Shown: piece by piece, positions 47,047 through 59,167 of the stretch
Layout: every line of letters begins with the position of its first letter
Numbering within the stretch: the first letter of the stretch is position 1
Assembly (NCBI GenBank): GCA_001632425.1
Contig: KV425556.1
Location: forward strand, 575,106-639,105
From: Neolentinus lepideus HHB14362 ss-1
Lineage: Eukaryota; Basidiomycota; Agaricomycetes; Gloeophyllales; Gloeophyllaceae
Length of the DNA stretch: 64,000 nucleotides
Direction: 5' to 3'
Program-made: the position numbers and the translations under genes
Notes under the pieces: generated by a model
Databases searched by the model: none
Told to the model about the DNA's origin: nothing
Seen by the model: the letters and a program-made list of their open reading frames with translations, nothing else

Positions 47047-48649
47047 ATGGCTGCGGACGTGCCCAATTCTGTCTTTTCGGCTTTCTCGTTCATCGGATTT
47101 ATTCTCGTACTGGTCCCATTTTATTGGCATAGAGAAGGTACGCCACCCTTTTTCATTCCTAAGATGACGCTGACCATGAAACTAGCATGGAACACGGGCA
47201 CATGTCTTTACATGGGGTGGACGGCGGTCCAGTTGCTGAACTTCTTCATAAATTCTGTAGTATGGAACAACAATGCTATTAATTGGGCACCAATATGGTG
47301 CGACATCTGTGGGTGTCAATTGCTCAGGACTCAATCCGTAACCTCTCAACAATGTTCATCTATTCAGCTATACGGATATTCATCGGCTCAAGCGTAGCTA
47401 TCCTTGCGGCATCATTATGTATCAATCGCCGACTGTATCACATTTCCAAGGTCCAGGCCGTCATAGTTACTAAGCAGGAGGTATTGAAGTCAATACTAAT
47501 GCTATGCTCTCGTACTTATCACAGTCATAGAAACAACGAACCGTCCTCGTTGATCTGATCATCGGCCTAGGGATACCTATCTTACAGATGATTCTATGTA
47601 AGTTCATTTCCGAATGGCTACATAAATTTCTCATAATGTCCTAGCGTACATCGTGCAAGGTCATCGCTTCGACATTTATGAAGACATAGGATGCTATCCA
47701 TTCATCTACAACACCTGGGTCGCTTACCCCCTCTCGAAGGTGTGGCCACTCGCTATCTCGATGGTATCCGCGGTCTACTCAAGTAGGTCCTCATTTCCTC
47801 AGTTCCATCTGAACAATCTAACATGCCTCTTAGTTCTGTCCATTCGCGAATTCGCCAAACGCAAGGCCGAATTCAGCCAATTTATCTCTGTTCACAACAA
47901 CCTCACCACGAGCCGCTACTTGCGTCTCATAGCCCTCGCCGGTGTCGAGGTCCTCTGCGGCATCCCTCTCTCCATATACTCTATCTGGCTTAATGTTACA
48001 TACACCCCTGTCTACTCATGGACAGGGTGGGCGGACGTACACTTCGACTTCTCGCGCGTCCAGCAAGTGCCCGCACTCATCTGGCGCCTAGATCCGACTC
48101 TGCAGGCATCGCTTGAGTCGAGCCGGTGGTTTGCTGTGATCTGCGCGTTTGTTTTCTTTGCGTTCTTTGGGTTTGCGGATGAGGCTATCAGGCATTACAA
48201 GCTTGTTTACATTTTCATTGCCAAGCGCCTTGGACTCAATCCTGCATTCCCGGGTTCGAAGGCATCTGGATCCTCCGTGTATGTAGCTCAACACCGATGT
48301 CGCTACCTTGAAACTCACATTTCGTTCTAACAGCTTCGTCGGCTCGAAACCCAGGCCTCCACCCATAAATACAAGCATGCGCGGACCCGCCAGCGTGACT
48401 CTGCCCATTTATCTTACCCGAAGCAGACAGCCGCGTCGAGGCTCAGACCTTTCCTTCTCTGACAAGCTCGACTCCGTTATTTTCATAGGCCCGGATCTCG
48501 ACTCTCGGAAGGAGGGTCCCGCTCCCCACCCTTCTGAAGCACTGGAGCTGGAGTGGCCGGACATTCACGTCTCCTCGCCTCAGTACGATCTTGATGTCCC
48601 GAGGTCGGTGAAGCCGTCACCGTACCTGGGTGCCAAGGAGATAGTATGA
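47047..48649 (+). CDS. STE3: STE3-class pheromone receptor (GPCR)
   Basis: Seven-transmembrane receptor of the fungal STE3 family, which detects lipid-modified peptide pheromones and belongs to the B mating-type system of Agaricomycetes. Start MAADVPNSVFSAFSFIGF at 47047. Exons join WHREAWNTGTCLYMGWTAVQ, NNAINWAPIWCDIS, IRIFIGSSVAILAASLCINRR, LVDLIIGLGIPILQMIL, YIVQGHRFDIYEDIGCYPF, FAKRKAEFSQFISVHNNLT, SRYLRLIALAGVEVLCGIP, DVHFDFSRVQQVPALIW and FFAFFGFADEAIRHYK. These match family hallmarks (NxxNWAPVWCDIS, CINRRLY, YIVQGHRFDI). Roughly 440 residues with a Ser/Pro-rich tail ending LGAKEIV. About six introns, e.g. 47317-47374. No pheromone-precursor gene was seen nearby, so it may be a non-mating STE3 paralogue. 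Confidence 0.9.
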
Positions 48650-49399
48650 ATCAGTCTCTGTTGCGTCGCAACCCTCCTTTAATATCTAGAACTCTGTAGC
48701 ATATAAATACTGTCGCACTCGCTATTGTTGTCTTTCGTCACTCTTTGTAATCCATAGAATACTGTAGCATCAGCTCGAATGCCAAATACAACTAGTTGAA
48801 GTTGAACGTATCTGGATCGTGCATCATGATGTCGCGAGGTTTTCAATGCTATTTGGGTCTTCTTTTTTACAATGAGCATTGTAAAGTGTGCGCGCTAGAC
48901 TCATCTTTCGATCAATGTCATTCCCGCATTGTTCCAGCTTTGTGAATCCATATGCATGTCGGTATTCAGTCGTACAAGGACCGGGCTGCGCAATGAGTCG
49001 CTGACGCAGACTCAGCATCCTGGAGGTTGTCGAAAGAGAACACTTAAGCCCATTGTGGCACAAGACAAATACGGTCTTTAACGGGCAAAGCGAGTGGCGC
49101 CCAATGACATCGATGTGGGGAACACGTGGAGGGTAGTGTATTATATATAATCTATTAGAATGCGCCGCGCCAGTCCCCTCAGCCAGTCACCAGCACACGA
49201 CTGCAGTGGGGTAAGTCATTCATGGGTGCATACATCTTGCTCATGCTTCGTGCTCATGTATAGTAGTAGCCTCTGCTTCACAGGTAGTAGTAGTAATATA
49301 AGCCAGTTATAAGTACACGGCTAAGAGGTGAGTCACGCATGCATACATCTCGCTCAGGCTTAAGCGTGCTCATGTATATAGTAGCCTTTACTTCACACC
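48650..49399. other. Intergenic with promoter duplication
   Basis: About 750 bp between STE3 and the next gene. No CaaX-ended small frame was seen on either strand. The last 225 bp are a tandem duplication described separately. Confidence 0.5.
49176..49399. repeat. ~118-bp imperfect tandem repeat in promoter
   Basis: Unit 1 (about 49178-49283) and unit 2 (about 49300-49399) share gccagt..agtacacg-like starts, gtragtca.gcat, gcatacatctygctca and gtgctcatgtatatagtag with ctt.acttcaca at the end. Unit 2 abuts the ATG at 49400. Confidence 0.8.
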
Positions 49400-50659
49400 A
49401 TGTCGTCGCCCTCTTCGATCCTCAGCAGACATTGGCGCTTTCCGACCGACATATTCACCATCCTCCTACTCATCGGCGGCGATATCGTGCAAAAGGCGCT
49501 GGCACAGCTCTCCGGGCCATACATAGTACCTGTGGCCTTCTCATTCGGCTGGACAGCCTATGCTTTTGGTGCACTGATGGCGGCGGTAGGCGACGGGAAA
49601 CTCATGCCAGAGACAGACTGTCCCTCCATTGTTGTGAATGTTCAGAATGGTTACGCCCGAGACAATAAGTCCTGGGTTTTGGGACGGCTGCTTCGTGACC
49701 TGGAGGGCAAACACGTTGTCAAACAGCGAGGATCGCCGTTGTGGATCCGTGTATACAATGCATGTGATCCAGGCCCCTTGAAAGGCATCGTGCTCTGCTC
49801 GTCTCGAGATCACATACGATTGACGGGATTCTCTGTCATGATTGCCCAGCTCACCATTTCAATTATACCTTGGGTAATCCATGGGAACTGGACCATATTT
49901 TTTGTCACGACTCTGGGTACCTTGCTTGTCCTTGTTCATGGTGCACTTCCACAATGGCGAAGGGAGAAATGGGCATGTCGTAGGCGGAACAAGACTGTGT
50001 GCTTGACAAGGGGAAATGGCAGTCGACTCGTTGCTGTTATACGGGGTTGCGATAACGGTCTTAACCTTGAAGACCTTGCCATGGGAAGAATATTCCTGGT
50101 CAAGGGCACGAGAGAGAGCTTGGCAGCTCTGGCACTGCTCTGGATTGCCCTGCTAATTACAGTTGCGGGGACAACATCAGATACTTGGTATCTGATGGGC
50201 ATTGGTATCCTCGGCATGATACAGAATATTGCCGCCGCTGGGAGCAGCAGAACACCAGAAGAAGCCGGTATACCGCTCGAATTTGTGGACGAGATCTCAA
50301 GTCCAAAGGTGATGAAGACACTTCAGCAGTGTGAGGAAAGATATCCCAGTGTCGGTGCATGCCTTCTACCAATATTTTTTCCTGGAGAATTGCGCCCGGA
50401 AGAGGCGCTATGGTGGGCACAGAGAGGATCCAAAGAGCCTTCTGAGCAGGAACATACAGACACAAATTCCAGAATAGATCCACAACCAGTTAGTGATGGC
50501 ACACAAGAGGAGCAGAAAAATTTTGAGGAATTGTTGATGAGGTCCGAAAAGACCATTCACGCCGGAAACATTGATGAAAGTGCGGCGGACAGTACTCGGA
50601 GCGGTGTGCAAACAGAACAGGACTTCACTTGGTTGCGAGAAAAGGCGGGAAACAAGTGA
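49400..50659 (+). CDS. Conserved fungal membrane protein, function unknown
   Basis: Single-exon protein of about 419 residues, start MSSPSSILSRHWRFPTD at 49400. It resembles a fungal family recognised by IVQKALAQLSGPYIVPVAFSFGW, YAFGALMAAVGDGKLMPE, ARDNKSWVLGRLLRDLE, LPQWRREKWACRR and VCLTRGNGSRLVAVI. Predicted membrane segments lie at about residues 15-35, 48-65, 140-185, 235-275. The C-terminal 100 residues are polar and charged. I know of no established function for this family. It lies next to STE3, but nothing in the sequence links the two. The promoter is a 118-bp tandem duplication. Confidence 0.78.
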   Translation: MSSPSSILSRHWRFPTDIFTILLLIGGDIVQKALAQLSGPYIVPVAFSFGWTAYAFGALMAAVGDGKLMPETDCPSIVVNVQNGYARDNKSWVLGRLLRDLEGKHVVKQRGSPLWIRVYNACDPGPLKGIVLCSSRDHIRLTGFSVMIAQLTISIIPWVIHGNWTIFFVTTLGTLLVLVHGALPQWRREKWACRRRNKTVCLTRGNGSRLVAVIRGCDNGLNLEDLAMGRIFLVKGTRESLAALALLWIALLITVAGTTSDTWYLMGIGILGMIQNIAAAGSSRTPEEAGIPLEFVDEISSPKVMKTLQQCEERYPSVGACLLPIFFPGELRPEEALWWAQRGSKEPSEQEHTDTNSRIDPQPVSDGTQEEQKNFEELLMRSEKTIHAGNIDESAADSTRSGVQTEQDFTWLREKAGNK

Positions 50660-51368
50660 GAGTGAATAGTATACAAGTTCATTTAATTAGAAGTGGAAAC
50701 AAATAATAACATGTGAAGTACGAGAGAAGAGTCCAACAAATGAAAAGTGGTGACAAGAATAGAAGTGGCGGAGCCATATCGGGACAAGAGCACGTGATGC
50801 GCACGTTGGCGAGTGGCGAGGCTACATTAGGGTCGAGTGGCGTGTGGCTGGAATCCAGGATTACAATTGAGTTAGTTAAGTTATACCTGTGTGTAACCAA
50901 GAGCCTCATATTGACTGCTCCCAGATGCATCATTGATATCGTATCGCAATCTAATGTTCAGTGATCCTTGCAAAGAGAGGTGTGAAATCAACAAAATCGA
51001 TGACATGGTTCTGGTATTGGTGGAAACCCGGACTTCGAAGTATGCCTGTGAACTTCTGATACTATTTTGCAAGCCCGTTTATTACGGTGGTCGATGCGGC
51101 ACCACTAAGCTACTTGGCTGTCATGGCACATCGACGAATGCAGCTTATTGAGTAATTAGTTATCGCCAATAATGACCGAACGAGTACGAGTGAGTCCTCC
51201 TTGTGAATACACTTGCGGGCCGTGTCAAAATGAGCTTAACATTAATTGCTAGGCGACTAAGTATGACGCTGTCGACAGTGATAATAATATGTAAGTGCGA
51301 ATGATATGTATACAGGAAATGCCGTTGTGTACAGGTATGTCAAGAAGAGATGTCCGAAATGCGGTTAA
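50660..51368. other. Intergenic, no gene recognised
   Basis: About 710 bp between the stops of two convergent genes. A tRNA-like A-box (tagcttagtggt on the minus strand near 51100) occurs without a matching B-box and is not annotated. Confidence 0.5.
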
Positions 51369-54300
51369 TTATGCAAACGTAGGATGCTGACGTTTCTTTC
51401 GAGGCCGATTCTCGCCAGCCATAGGTTCGCTGGTTAGTGGTTTGTCTTTGAAGTCGAGCAGCCCGTACAGGGATGCAATTTGGTCGCCCTGCCGGATGCT
51501 ATGTCAGCAAGTCATAATCGCGACATCGATGGGAGACTAACCTTTTGTTCTAGGATGTCTATCACGTCCCGCAAGTGGTCCGCCAGTACGTTCCGTTTCA
51601 CAACGTCCGACACAGCATCCATTTGAGCATACTGCTCGGCCAGCTCGATATAGATCCTGACCGAAGCATTGATCAGATCCCGCTCGTCCTTCGCGCACAA
51701 CGCAAACTCTTACCCCTTATAATGTGTAAAGTCGTCCTCCAACTCCCTCACAACCCTAGCAAGGACCGTCTGCGGCGGCAACTCCTCCCTCGCCCCCTCC
51801 TTACTCCGCTGCTTCCCCCTTCTACGGTCGAACCGCACCCGCTCGTCGTCTGCATCCTCTTCAAAGCCCTCATCCTCGCACCGCTCAGCCCTCGCCTGTG
51901 CATGAGCCCGGAATCGTAGAGTAGGCGACCCCGGACTGCGGCGGCGATTACACACCGTACACGTCTTCGCATTATGCTCTGGGGCCGAGAAGAACAGTCT
52001 CTCAAGATATTCCCCGCGGATCGTCGGGAAGGGCGTCTCCTCCACAGGTGAGCGCTTTGTCTGCATGAACCGCGCACGCCCAGGCGTAGGCGCAGTAGGT
52101 CTCGAAGGCCCAGGCACCCGAACACTGTCCTCGATGGCCGGCTGAACAGGCGAGTACGACCTTCGACAGCCTCCTGACCCAGAGCCTGCGGAGGTGATCT
52201 CCTCCCCAATGCCCGAGTCGCGCGATCGGTCGCCGCTAGGCGATCTCGAAGGACCTGGTGTCGCTGGGCGCGATTGCGAGTTCGAGTGGGAGAAGTTCGA
52301 GCGGCTGCGCGAACCCGAGAAAGAAATGGGCGACGCGGTCCGCTCCAGGCGACGAGAGTCCAAGTCCTCAGAAATGCGCTCGATCTCTCGCGGGCGCACA
52401 AACCGCCGAGAGCTACCCTCGACAGAGCCAAGGGTTGCGCGGTCGGTGCGGTGGGCGAGGGAGGGGTATTCTTGCTCCTGCTCGTCTTCCGGCTCGGTCT
52501 CAACACGGTCTTCCTCCTCCGCCTCTTCCCCGATCTCCTCCTCAACTTCCTCGCGTGACACGAATTGATCACTCTCTTCGGCGCGTTCAACGTCCTCCGT
52601 CCGCTCCTCTGTCACATTCGACAGCGCCTCCCTCACAGCACCGGTTTGGGGGAGGGTGATATACGACAAGCTGTCATGGACACCTCCCTGCCCATATGCG
52701 ATGCTCTCATCCATATCCTCTCCCCCTTGGCTCCCCATCGCACGCCCTTCATCACTCTCCAACACGCTCTCCTCCCTCCTCTCCCTCCTCTCCCGCAGCC
52801 CTTCCTCTACCACGCCTCTCAACACCTCCACCTCCCCTGCCACGCGCTCTACCTCCTCCCGAAGTCTCTCTACCTCCCCTGTATCCTTTATCCTTAGAGA
52901 TCTTAATTCGGTGAGGAGGGCTTGATGCGAGGAGAGCTCCGATGTGAGCCGGGTAAGGTGCGCGCGCAGAGTTGAGATAAGGGATTCAAGTGCTATCAGA
53001 ATGCCACACACATCAGCTTTGCTCAGAAAGAAAGAAAAGAGGAGACTAGGAATGGGTCGCACCTTTCTTTTCCTCCGCGATCTCCTTATACCTCCCCGTA
53101 TCCTCCTCGCGCCCTTCCCTCTCCTTCGCTTTCCCTTTTCTCTGCAGGCGGAAACTCTCCTCCCTTTCTTTAACTACCGTCGCCTCCCGCTTACAACTCT
53201 CCAGCTCCATCTCTAGCTCCCTCACTCTCCGCCGAGAGACTCCGTTCTCGTCCTCCAGGCGTAAGAGCTTGGACTGAAGGGTGTTGAGGACTGTCACTAG
53301 CCGTGCTGGGAAGGATCAGACTCAATGTGTGCTACAGGGTTGCCTGTGGGGTGGGCAGGGAGAGGACGCACCTTCAGCTTCCTTCGTAGCGCCCTCATCA
53401 GGTTCGTATGCATAATACTGTGCGCCGGGCTTCGCGGGCGACGCGACAGCGCTGGTCAGCCCTGTCACATCGGGGAGATGTACCCCGCTCCTTTGCGACG
53501 GTGGGGTATACATGCTCACCCTCGCTGGCGGCGGAGAGAGGGGCTTGAAGCCCCCAGCTGGAGATCGCGGAGGAACGTTCGCCATATCTCTGAACGGATT
53601 CCTCCTCGGGTCGATGTGTTCTGGCAGCCCGGACTTCTTCGACCGTTTGTCGTGGATCGTGCTGTGGTTGTAGGTAGGGACGTTCGGTAGATGTACTGCG
53701 TCTTGCTGAGAGGGTGCTACGCGGGATTGTTCGTCGGCGATTTCCTTGGCCAAACCCCTAGCGAGCCTAGTGAAGTGCGATTTGTTGGAGATCGCGGGGG
53801 AGGGGGTGGCAGCTTTGGCCGTTCGTGCATTGGAGGGGCGGGGCGTACGGTCTGCGGGGGAAGGTGAGTCGGGTACGGGGAGTTGTGCTTGTAGTTGTGT
53901 GGATCGGGGTCGCGCAGGGTTAGTAGTATGTGGTGAGTGTGCGTGATGTGATTTGTGCTGTGAATGTGGGCGATCGGAGGAGGAGGTAGAGGAGAGCGCG
54001 CTGCGTGGCCGCTTGGGGGAGAAGGCGAGGCGGGAGAGGTGGTCGGCGAGTTTTGGCTTCGAGTGCGAAGTGGTGTTGTTGGTTGGACTCAGCATTTGAT
54101 CTAACTCCGCGGTGTCGTCGACGACAAGAGGGTCAAAGGCGGAGGTCTGGGTGAAGATGTGAGCAACGGTAGTGGAACTGATGCGCGTTGGGTTAGGGAG
54201 TCACGTACGGCGTTGCGCGACCGCGACCGCGACGGGTCCACATCAAATAGACTCATTTTGCTATCCAATGCAGCTATCATGTCTCCAATAGGTCTGTCGG

Positions 54301-54697
54301 GGTCGTACTCCGTCCCGCTAATGCTGGGATCTCTTCTCGTTTCTCTACCTGGCAAACCTGCACTGAGGGTGAGGGCACTCGCATGATGCGCGGCGGTCGA
54401 TATCGTCTCGCCGCCGTACGGGCTGATGCCCTCTTCGTCTGCAGTGGGGTACGACCACGCGCCAGGATCAAAATCGTCAGCATCTCTTGAACGAAATGAC
54501 ATGTAGCCGTCGCTAGGTGAAGGACCAGAGTGATGGCGCGGATACTCGACAGAGTAGTCGTCGCTGGCGTCGCCTGGAGTGGAAGAGAGGTGGAGGGAAA
54601 GATCAGTGTGCTGAAGGTTATTCTCGAGGAGGATGCGGTGATGCTCCTGCTCGTCGCCACGGATGCTGAACGACAGATGCTCTGTTGCTCGGCGCAT
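51369..54697 (-). CDS. Cep57-like spindle-pole/centrosome protein
   Basis: Coiled-coil protein with a C-terminal Cep57 microtubule-binding-type domain (PF06657), as in fission-yeast Ppc89 of the spindle pole body. Start MRRATEHLSFSIRGDEQEH at 54697. The N-terminal ~450 residues are low-complexity, Ser/Pro/Arg rich. A coiled coil spans about 53297-52780 (LNTLQSKLLRLEDENGVSRR, LISTLRAHLTRLTSELSSHQ, EVERLREEVERVAGEVEVLR). An acidic/Ser-rich stretch follows, then CTVCNRRRSPGS, a CxxC common just before this domain, and the domain itself: LARVVRELEDDFTHYK, IYIELAEQYAQMDAVSDVVK and LADHLRDVIDILEQK. It ends RPRKKRQHPTFA at 51369. About seven exons. Divergent from BMS1. Confidence 0.85.
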
Positions 54698-55011
54698 GGT
54701 GTGTCGCGGTAATAGTGTAGAAGAAGAGCAGAGGAAATGTGAGAAACAAGAACGTGCAGAAGAACCACCGGCAGCTCCCGAGTCAACAGCACGCGTTCAT
54801 CACGTGAACCGTGTTGCGTACGTAAGTTTATCCCACGAAGCACGTGGATTCTCTCACGTGGCACGTGTAGTCTCCCACAATGCTCACGTGCAATCAACCC
54901 TAACCAGACTTTTTTCGGAGACGTCTCTGCTCACTGCTTGTCCCGACGTCGACGTCTTCTGCTCACTGCCTGCCCCGACGTCGACGCACTCTCGCCGCTG
55001 CCAGACACGAC
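54698..55011. promoter_or_regulatory. Divergent promoter with five CACGTG E-boxes
   Basis: 314 bp between the starts of the Cep57-like gene and BMS1. CACGTG occurs at 54801, 54841, 54855, 54862 and 54885, five sites in 90 bp. Such boxes are bound by bHLH regulators (Cbf1-like or Myc/Max-like). Clustered palindromes suggest cooperative binding controlling one or both genes. Confidence 0.8.
54926..54986. repeat. 32-bp period direct repeat in BMS1 5' UTR
   Basis: tctgctcactgcttgtcccg (54926) recurs as tctgctcactgcctgccccg (54958), each followed by acgtcgacg. The repeat lies 25-85 bp upstream of the BMS1 ATG. Confidence 0.85.
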
Positions 55012-58000
55012 ATGGACGAACGCCCGCACAAGGCCCACCGCCCCGCGCAGTCGGGCGCAAAAGCAGAAAAGAAGGCAAAGGGCAAAGAGAAGCAGAAGGG
55101 CTTCAACGAGAAGGTGCGTGTACACTACCTGAATCTTCACGTCGTTTCTCATGATCGACGCAGGCCTTCGCCCCCAAATCCGGCCGCAGAGCAGAGCGCC
55201 AGGGCCGCCGCAACGTCGAGCGGGACCAAACACGGCTGCACGTCCCCCTCGTCAATCGCACCCCCGACGACACTCCTCCCCCGGTTATTGTCGCCGTCGT
55301 CGGCCCGCCTGGCGTGGGCAAGACCACCCTCCTCAAGTCTCTTGTCCGCAGATACACCAAGCAGACGCTGAATGATGTCAAGGGACCGATTACAGTCGTT
55401 AGCGGGAAGAACAAACGCTTGACGTTCATCGAGTGTAACAACGACCTCTCGTCCATGATCGACATTGGCAAAATCGCCGACCTCGTCCTACTCACGATCG
55501 ACGGTTCCTTTGGCTTCGAAATGGTGCGTCCCTACCACCTTCAACACCTTACATGTCCCCGACGTATGGTACTTATCCCCAGGAAACCTTTGAATTCCTC
55601 AACGTCCTTCAATCGCACGGCTTTCCCAAAGTAATCGGCGTTCTCACCCACCTCGATCTCATCAAAAAAGCCGCCACCCTCCGCGCCACGAAAAAAGCTC
55701 TCAAGAAGCGGTTCTGGACCGAGATCTACCAGGGGGCGAAGCTCTTCTACCTTTCAGGCGTCCTCAACGGCCGATACCCTGACACCGAAATACTGAATCT
55801 GAGTAGGTTCATCAGTGTGATGAAGTTCCGCCCTCTGATCTTCCGCAACACCCACCCCTACCTCCTCGCTGACCGTCTCGAGGACCTCACACCCCGCGAA
55901 ACCATCCGCGCCTCCAACGGCAAGACGGACCGCACAATCACGCTGTACGGCTACCTCCGCGGAACGAACTACCGTTCAGGCATGTCGGTGCATGTCCCGG
56001 GTGTGGGCGATCTCAGGGTGAAGAGCGTCGAGGTGCTTGGGGATCCGTGTCCGCTTCCGACGGAGGAGAGCGAGAAGAGGCGACGACTGAGTGAGAAGAG
56101 GAAGCTGGTGGTGCACGCGCCGATGAGCGACGTGGGCGGGGTGACGTATGATAAAGATGCGGTTTGGATCAATGTGCCGGGCAGTTTCACGAGAGGTAAC
56201 GCCGACGGTGAGTTACGCAGTTTCCCTCTATTTCGGGAAGGATCAGCTGACGGATAGTCGTGTATAGTCCCGCAGGGTGAGGGCGAGCAGATGGTGCTGG
56301 ACCTCCAAGACGCGGGGGAGACGCTCGACGATGCGGTTGCAAAGAGCCAGATCAGACTTTTTGGATCTTCGTCGAGACCTATCACCGTCACTCCAGGGGA
56401 GGATGACGACAGTGAAGTGGGATACGACGATGAGGAGGGGAGTGAGCTAGAAGACGACGAAGAGGGATCAGAGCTAGACGAGGACGAGGACGGGGAGGGC
56501 AGCGGCGTGGAAGACGTGGACGGGGAAGAGTGGGCGGAGGACGAAGAAGGCCAGCCACACGATCGAGGCCGCTCGGGTCCCAGGCGAGGTATGAGGACCA
56601 TCGGTTCATTGCCCTCTGTGGATCCCAAGAGGGGCGACGTCGAGTATGCAGAGAGCGACTCGGACATGGGGGAGCTCGATGGCGACGCTGCCCAGAGAAG
56701 GGTGACGTTCGCGGATGAGAAGGTAGACTTTGAGGCAGAAGATGAGGATAGGGTCAGTGGTGAGGAAAGAGAGGAAGAGGGCGTGCCTCGGTGGAAGGAG
56801 AATTTGTCGATGCAGGCGGCGAAGGAGTTTAGTTCGAGGCGGAAGCAGAGTAAGGATTGGATGAAGCTCATCTATGCTACATCCCTTTCTTCGGAAGCGA
56901 TTCTCCGGGACGAGCCTTCCCAATCGCCATCTGATAACGGTCAAGATGAAGAAAGGGGCGATGATGAGGAGCTCTTCACGATCAAGACGAAATCTGCGCT
57001 CGTGGGGGATGTTGAGGACATGGACATGACGAAGGAAAGAGTGAATGAAGAGGAGTTGAAGAGGTGGGAAGATGAGGAGCTCCTTGAGAATCTGAGACGG
57101 TGCTTTATCACAGGCGGTGCACAGGGGGACGAGGACGCTGGCGCGGGTGGAGAGGGGGATGATGGGTATGAGGATCTTGAGGGCGGGGACTTTGAAGACC
57201 TTGAGGCTACCGGAAACTCTGGGGAGCCCGATGAGGGCGACCCGGAAGCGAAGAAGGCCGTGGAACTCGCCAAGAAGAAAGAACTTCTCAAGCGCAAGTT
57301 CGACGAACAGTATGACGATCCCGAGTCCGCAAAGATGGACTTTTACGAGGAGAAGAAGGACGAGATGGCTCGGCAACTCCAGCTCAATAAGGAGGAGTTT
57401 GAAGGAGTGGATGCCGCGTCCCGTGCGCTCGTCGAGGGGTACCGCCCCGGAACTTACGTGCGCCTCGAGCTCGCAGACGTTCCGTGCGAGTTCGTGGAGC
57501 ACTTCGACCCTCACTATCCTATCGTCGTTGGTGGGCTTCTGCCGTCGGAGGAGCGGTTTGGTTACGTCCAGGTCAGGATTAAGAGGCACCGTTGGTATGC
57601 GAAGACGCTGAAGACGAACGATCCGCTGATACTCAGTGTCGGCTGGAGGAGGTTCCAGACGGTGCCGATTTATTCACTGGATGACCATTCGATTCGGATG
57701 AGGATGCTGAAGTATACACCGGAGCATATGCATTGCTATGCGACATTCTACGGGCCTGTCTCTGCACCGAACACGGGCTTTTGCGCGTTCAACTCGTTGT
57801 CAAGCCATGTGGCTGGGTTCCGCGTCTCTGCCACTGGAGTTGTATTGGACATTGATCGGAGCGTGAAGATCGTGAAGAAGCTGAAGCTCACGGGTGTGCC
57901 GTATAAGATATTCAAGAACACGGCATTTATCCGGAATATGTTCAATACGTCTTTGGAGGTGGCGAAGTTCGAGGGCGCGAATGTCAAGACCGTATCGGGT

Positions 58001-58706
58001 ATTCGAGGTCAGATCAAGAAAGCTCTGTCGAAGCCCGAGGGAGCCTTCCGAGCTACCTTCGAGGACAAGGTACTCATGAGCGGTACGTTTGTGCATTTTC
58101 AGGATTATCAGTTAAGCTGATTGGACTTGGCCCCCGTTAGATCTTGTGTTCCTGCGAGCTTGGTACTCGATCCAACCCCGCAAGTTCTACAACCCCGTCA
58201 CCTCCCTCCTACTCTCCGACAAGTCTCACTGGATCGGGATGCGCTTGACAGGTGAGGTGCGCCGCGTGCAAGGTCTGCATGCCCCCATCAACGCCGACTC
58301 GACGTACAAACCCGTTGAGCGCCCTGCCCGTCGGTTTAACACGCTCAAGATCCCGCGCAAGCTGCAAGCGAACCTCCCCTACGCATCGAAGCCCAAGCTG
58401 ATGAAGCCGCAGCACAAGCAGACCTACATGCAGAAGCGCGCTGTGGTGTTTGAGCCGGAGGAGAAGAAGGCCATTGCACTGTTACAGCAGATCAGGGCGC
58501 TGAGGAAGGACCAGGTTGCGAGGCGGAAGGAGAAGCAGGGAGAGAGGAAGAAGGCGAGGAAGAAGAAGGCGGAGAAGGAAGAGAGTAGGAAGGTGGAGAA
58601 GGACAGGGAGAAGAGGAAGGAGGTTATGAGGATTGCGGGGATTAAGAGTAAGAGGGAGACGGAGAGGGAGGAGGGTGGTGGAAGTAGGAAACGGCGGAAG
58701 ACATAG
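55012..58706 (+). CDS. BMS1: BMS1, ribosome biogenesis GTPase
   Basis: Nucleolar GTPase of the U3 snoRNP/SSU processome that binds Rcl1 and is needed for 18S rRNA maturation. Exons: 55012-55113, 55164-55523, 55583-56207, 56268-58082 and 58141-58706, about 1155 residues. The start [15 protein letters not shown] is typical. P-loop [40 protein letters not shown] and [13 protein letters not shown] follow, then [11 protein letters not shown]. The AARP2CN region has [20 protein letters not shown]. An acidic middle (56390-56560) leads to the RIBIOP_C/DUF663 part: [49 protein letters not shown]-like and [18 protein letters not shown]. The tail is Lys/Arg-rich, ending SRKRRKT. Confidence 0.95.
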
Positions 58707-59167
58707 TATTGCGCATGGATCTTCACTCCGGAACCTTGGATTCCACCTCAAGTCTCTCATCTGCATTGTATCGTTATGCGCCGCTTCATGTATCATAAGT
58801 AGTATCTTCCTCTGATCTGTGCAACCTTATTTCAGCTCATTTGTAGCATCAACGGATAGTCGCACACAGACGCATCCATCTGGCGAGCCCCATTGTCTTC
58901 CGTATGTTTTCGAGCGTCACACAACGCGCCACTTCGTCACGTGCGAGCGCCGCCATTGGTCACAACACCCTGCTTTCAATCCTGCCAGGAAAAGCTACAG
59001 GTGCCTCTGTGCCGAAATTAATCAGGCATACGGCGACTGCCCGGGTTTCTTGGGCGTCTCGTCGCAGCTATGAGAATCAGTAGACTAAGACCCCAAATCG
59101 GACTGCCGCGATAAGAATGGTCTGAGGCAGTAGTCATCCGAGTCTGATTCAAGTCTTTGTCCAAATC
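58707..59167. other. Intergenic upstream of HET gene
   Basis: About 460 bp holding the BMS1 3' UTR and HET promoter. A CACGTG box lies near 58939. No other gene recognised. Confidence 0.5.

Noticed and set aside
51000..51125. Possible tRNA on the minus strand (A-box-like tagcttagtggt)
   Set aside because: No GTTCRANNC B-box at the right distance and no acceptor-stem pairing.
55969..56871. Long Ser-rich minus-strand open frame opposite BMS1
   Set aside because: Antisense of the acidic BMS1 region; poly-Ser arises from GAG/GAC codons read backwards.
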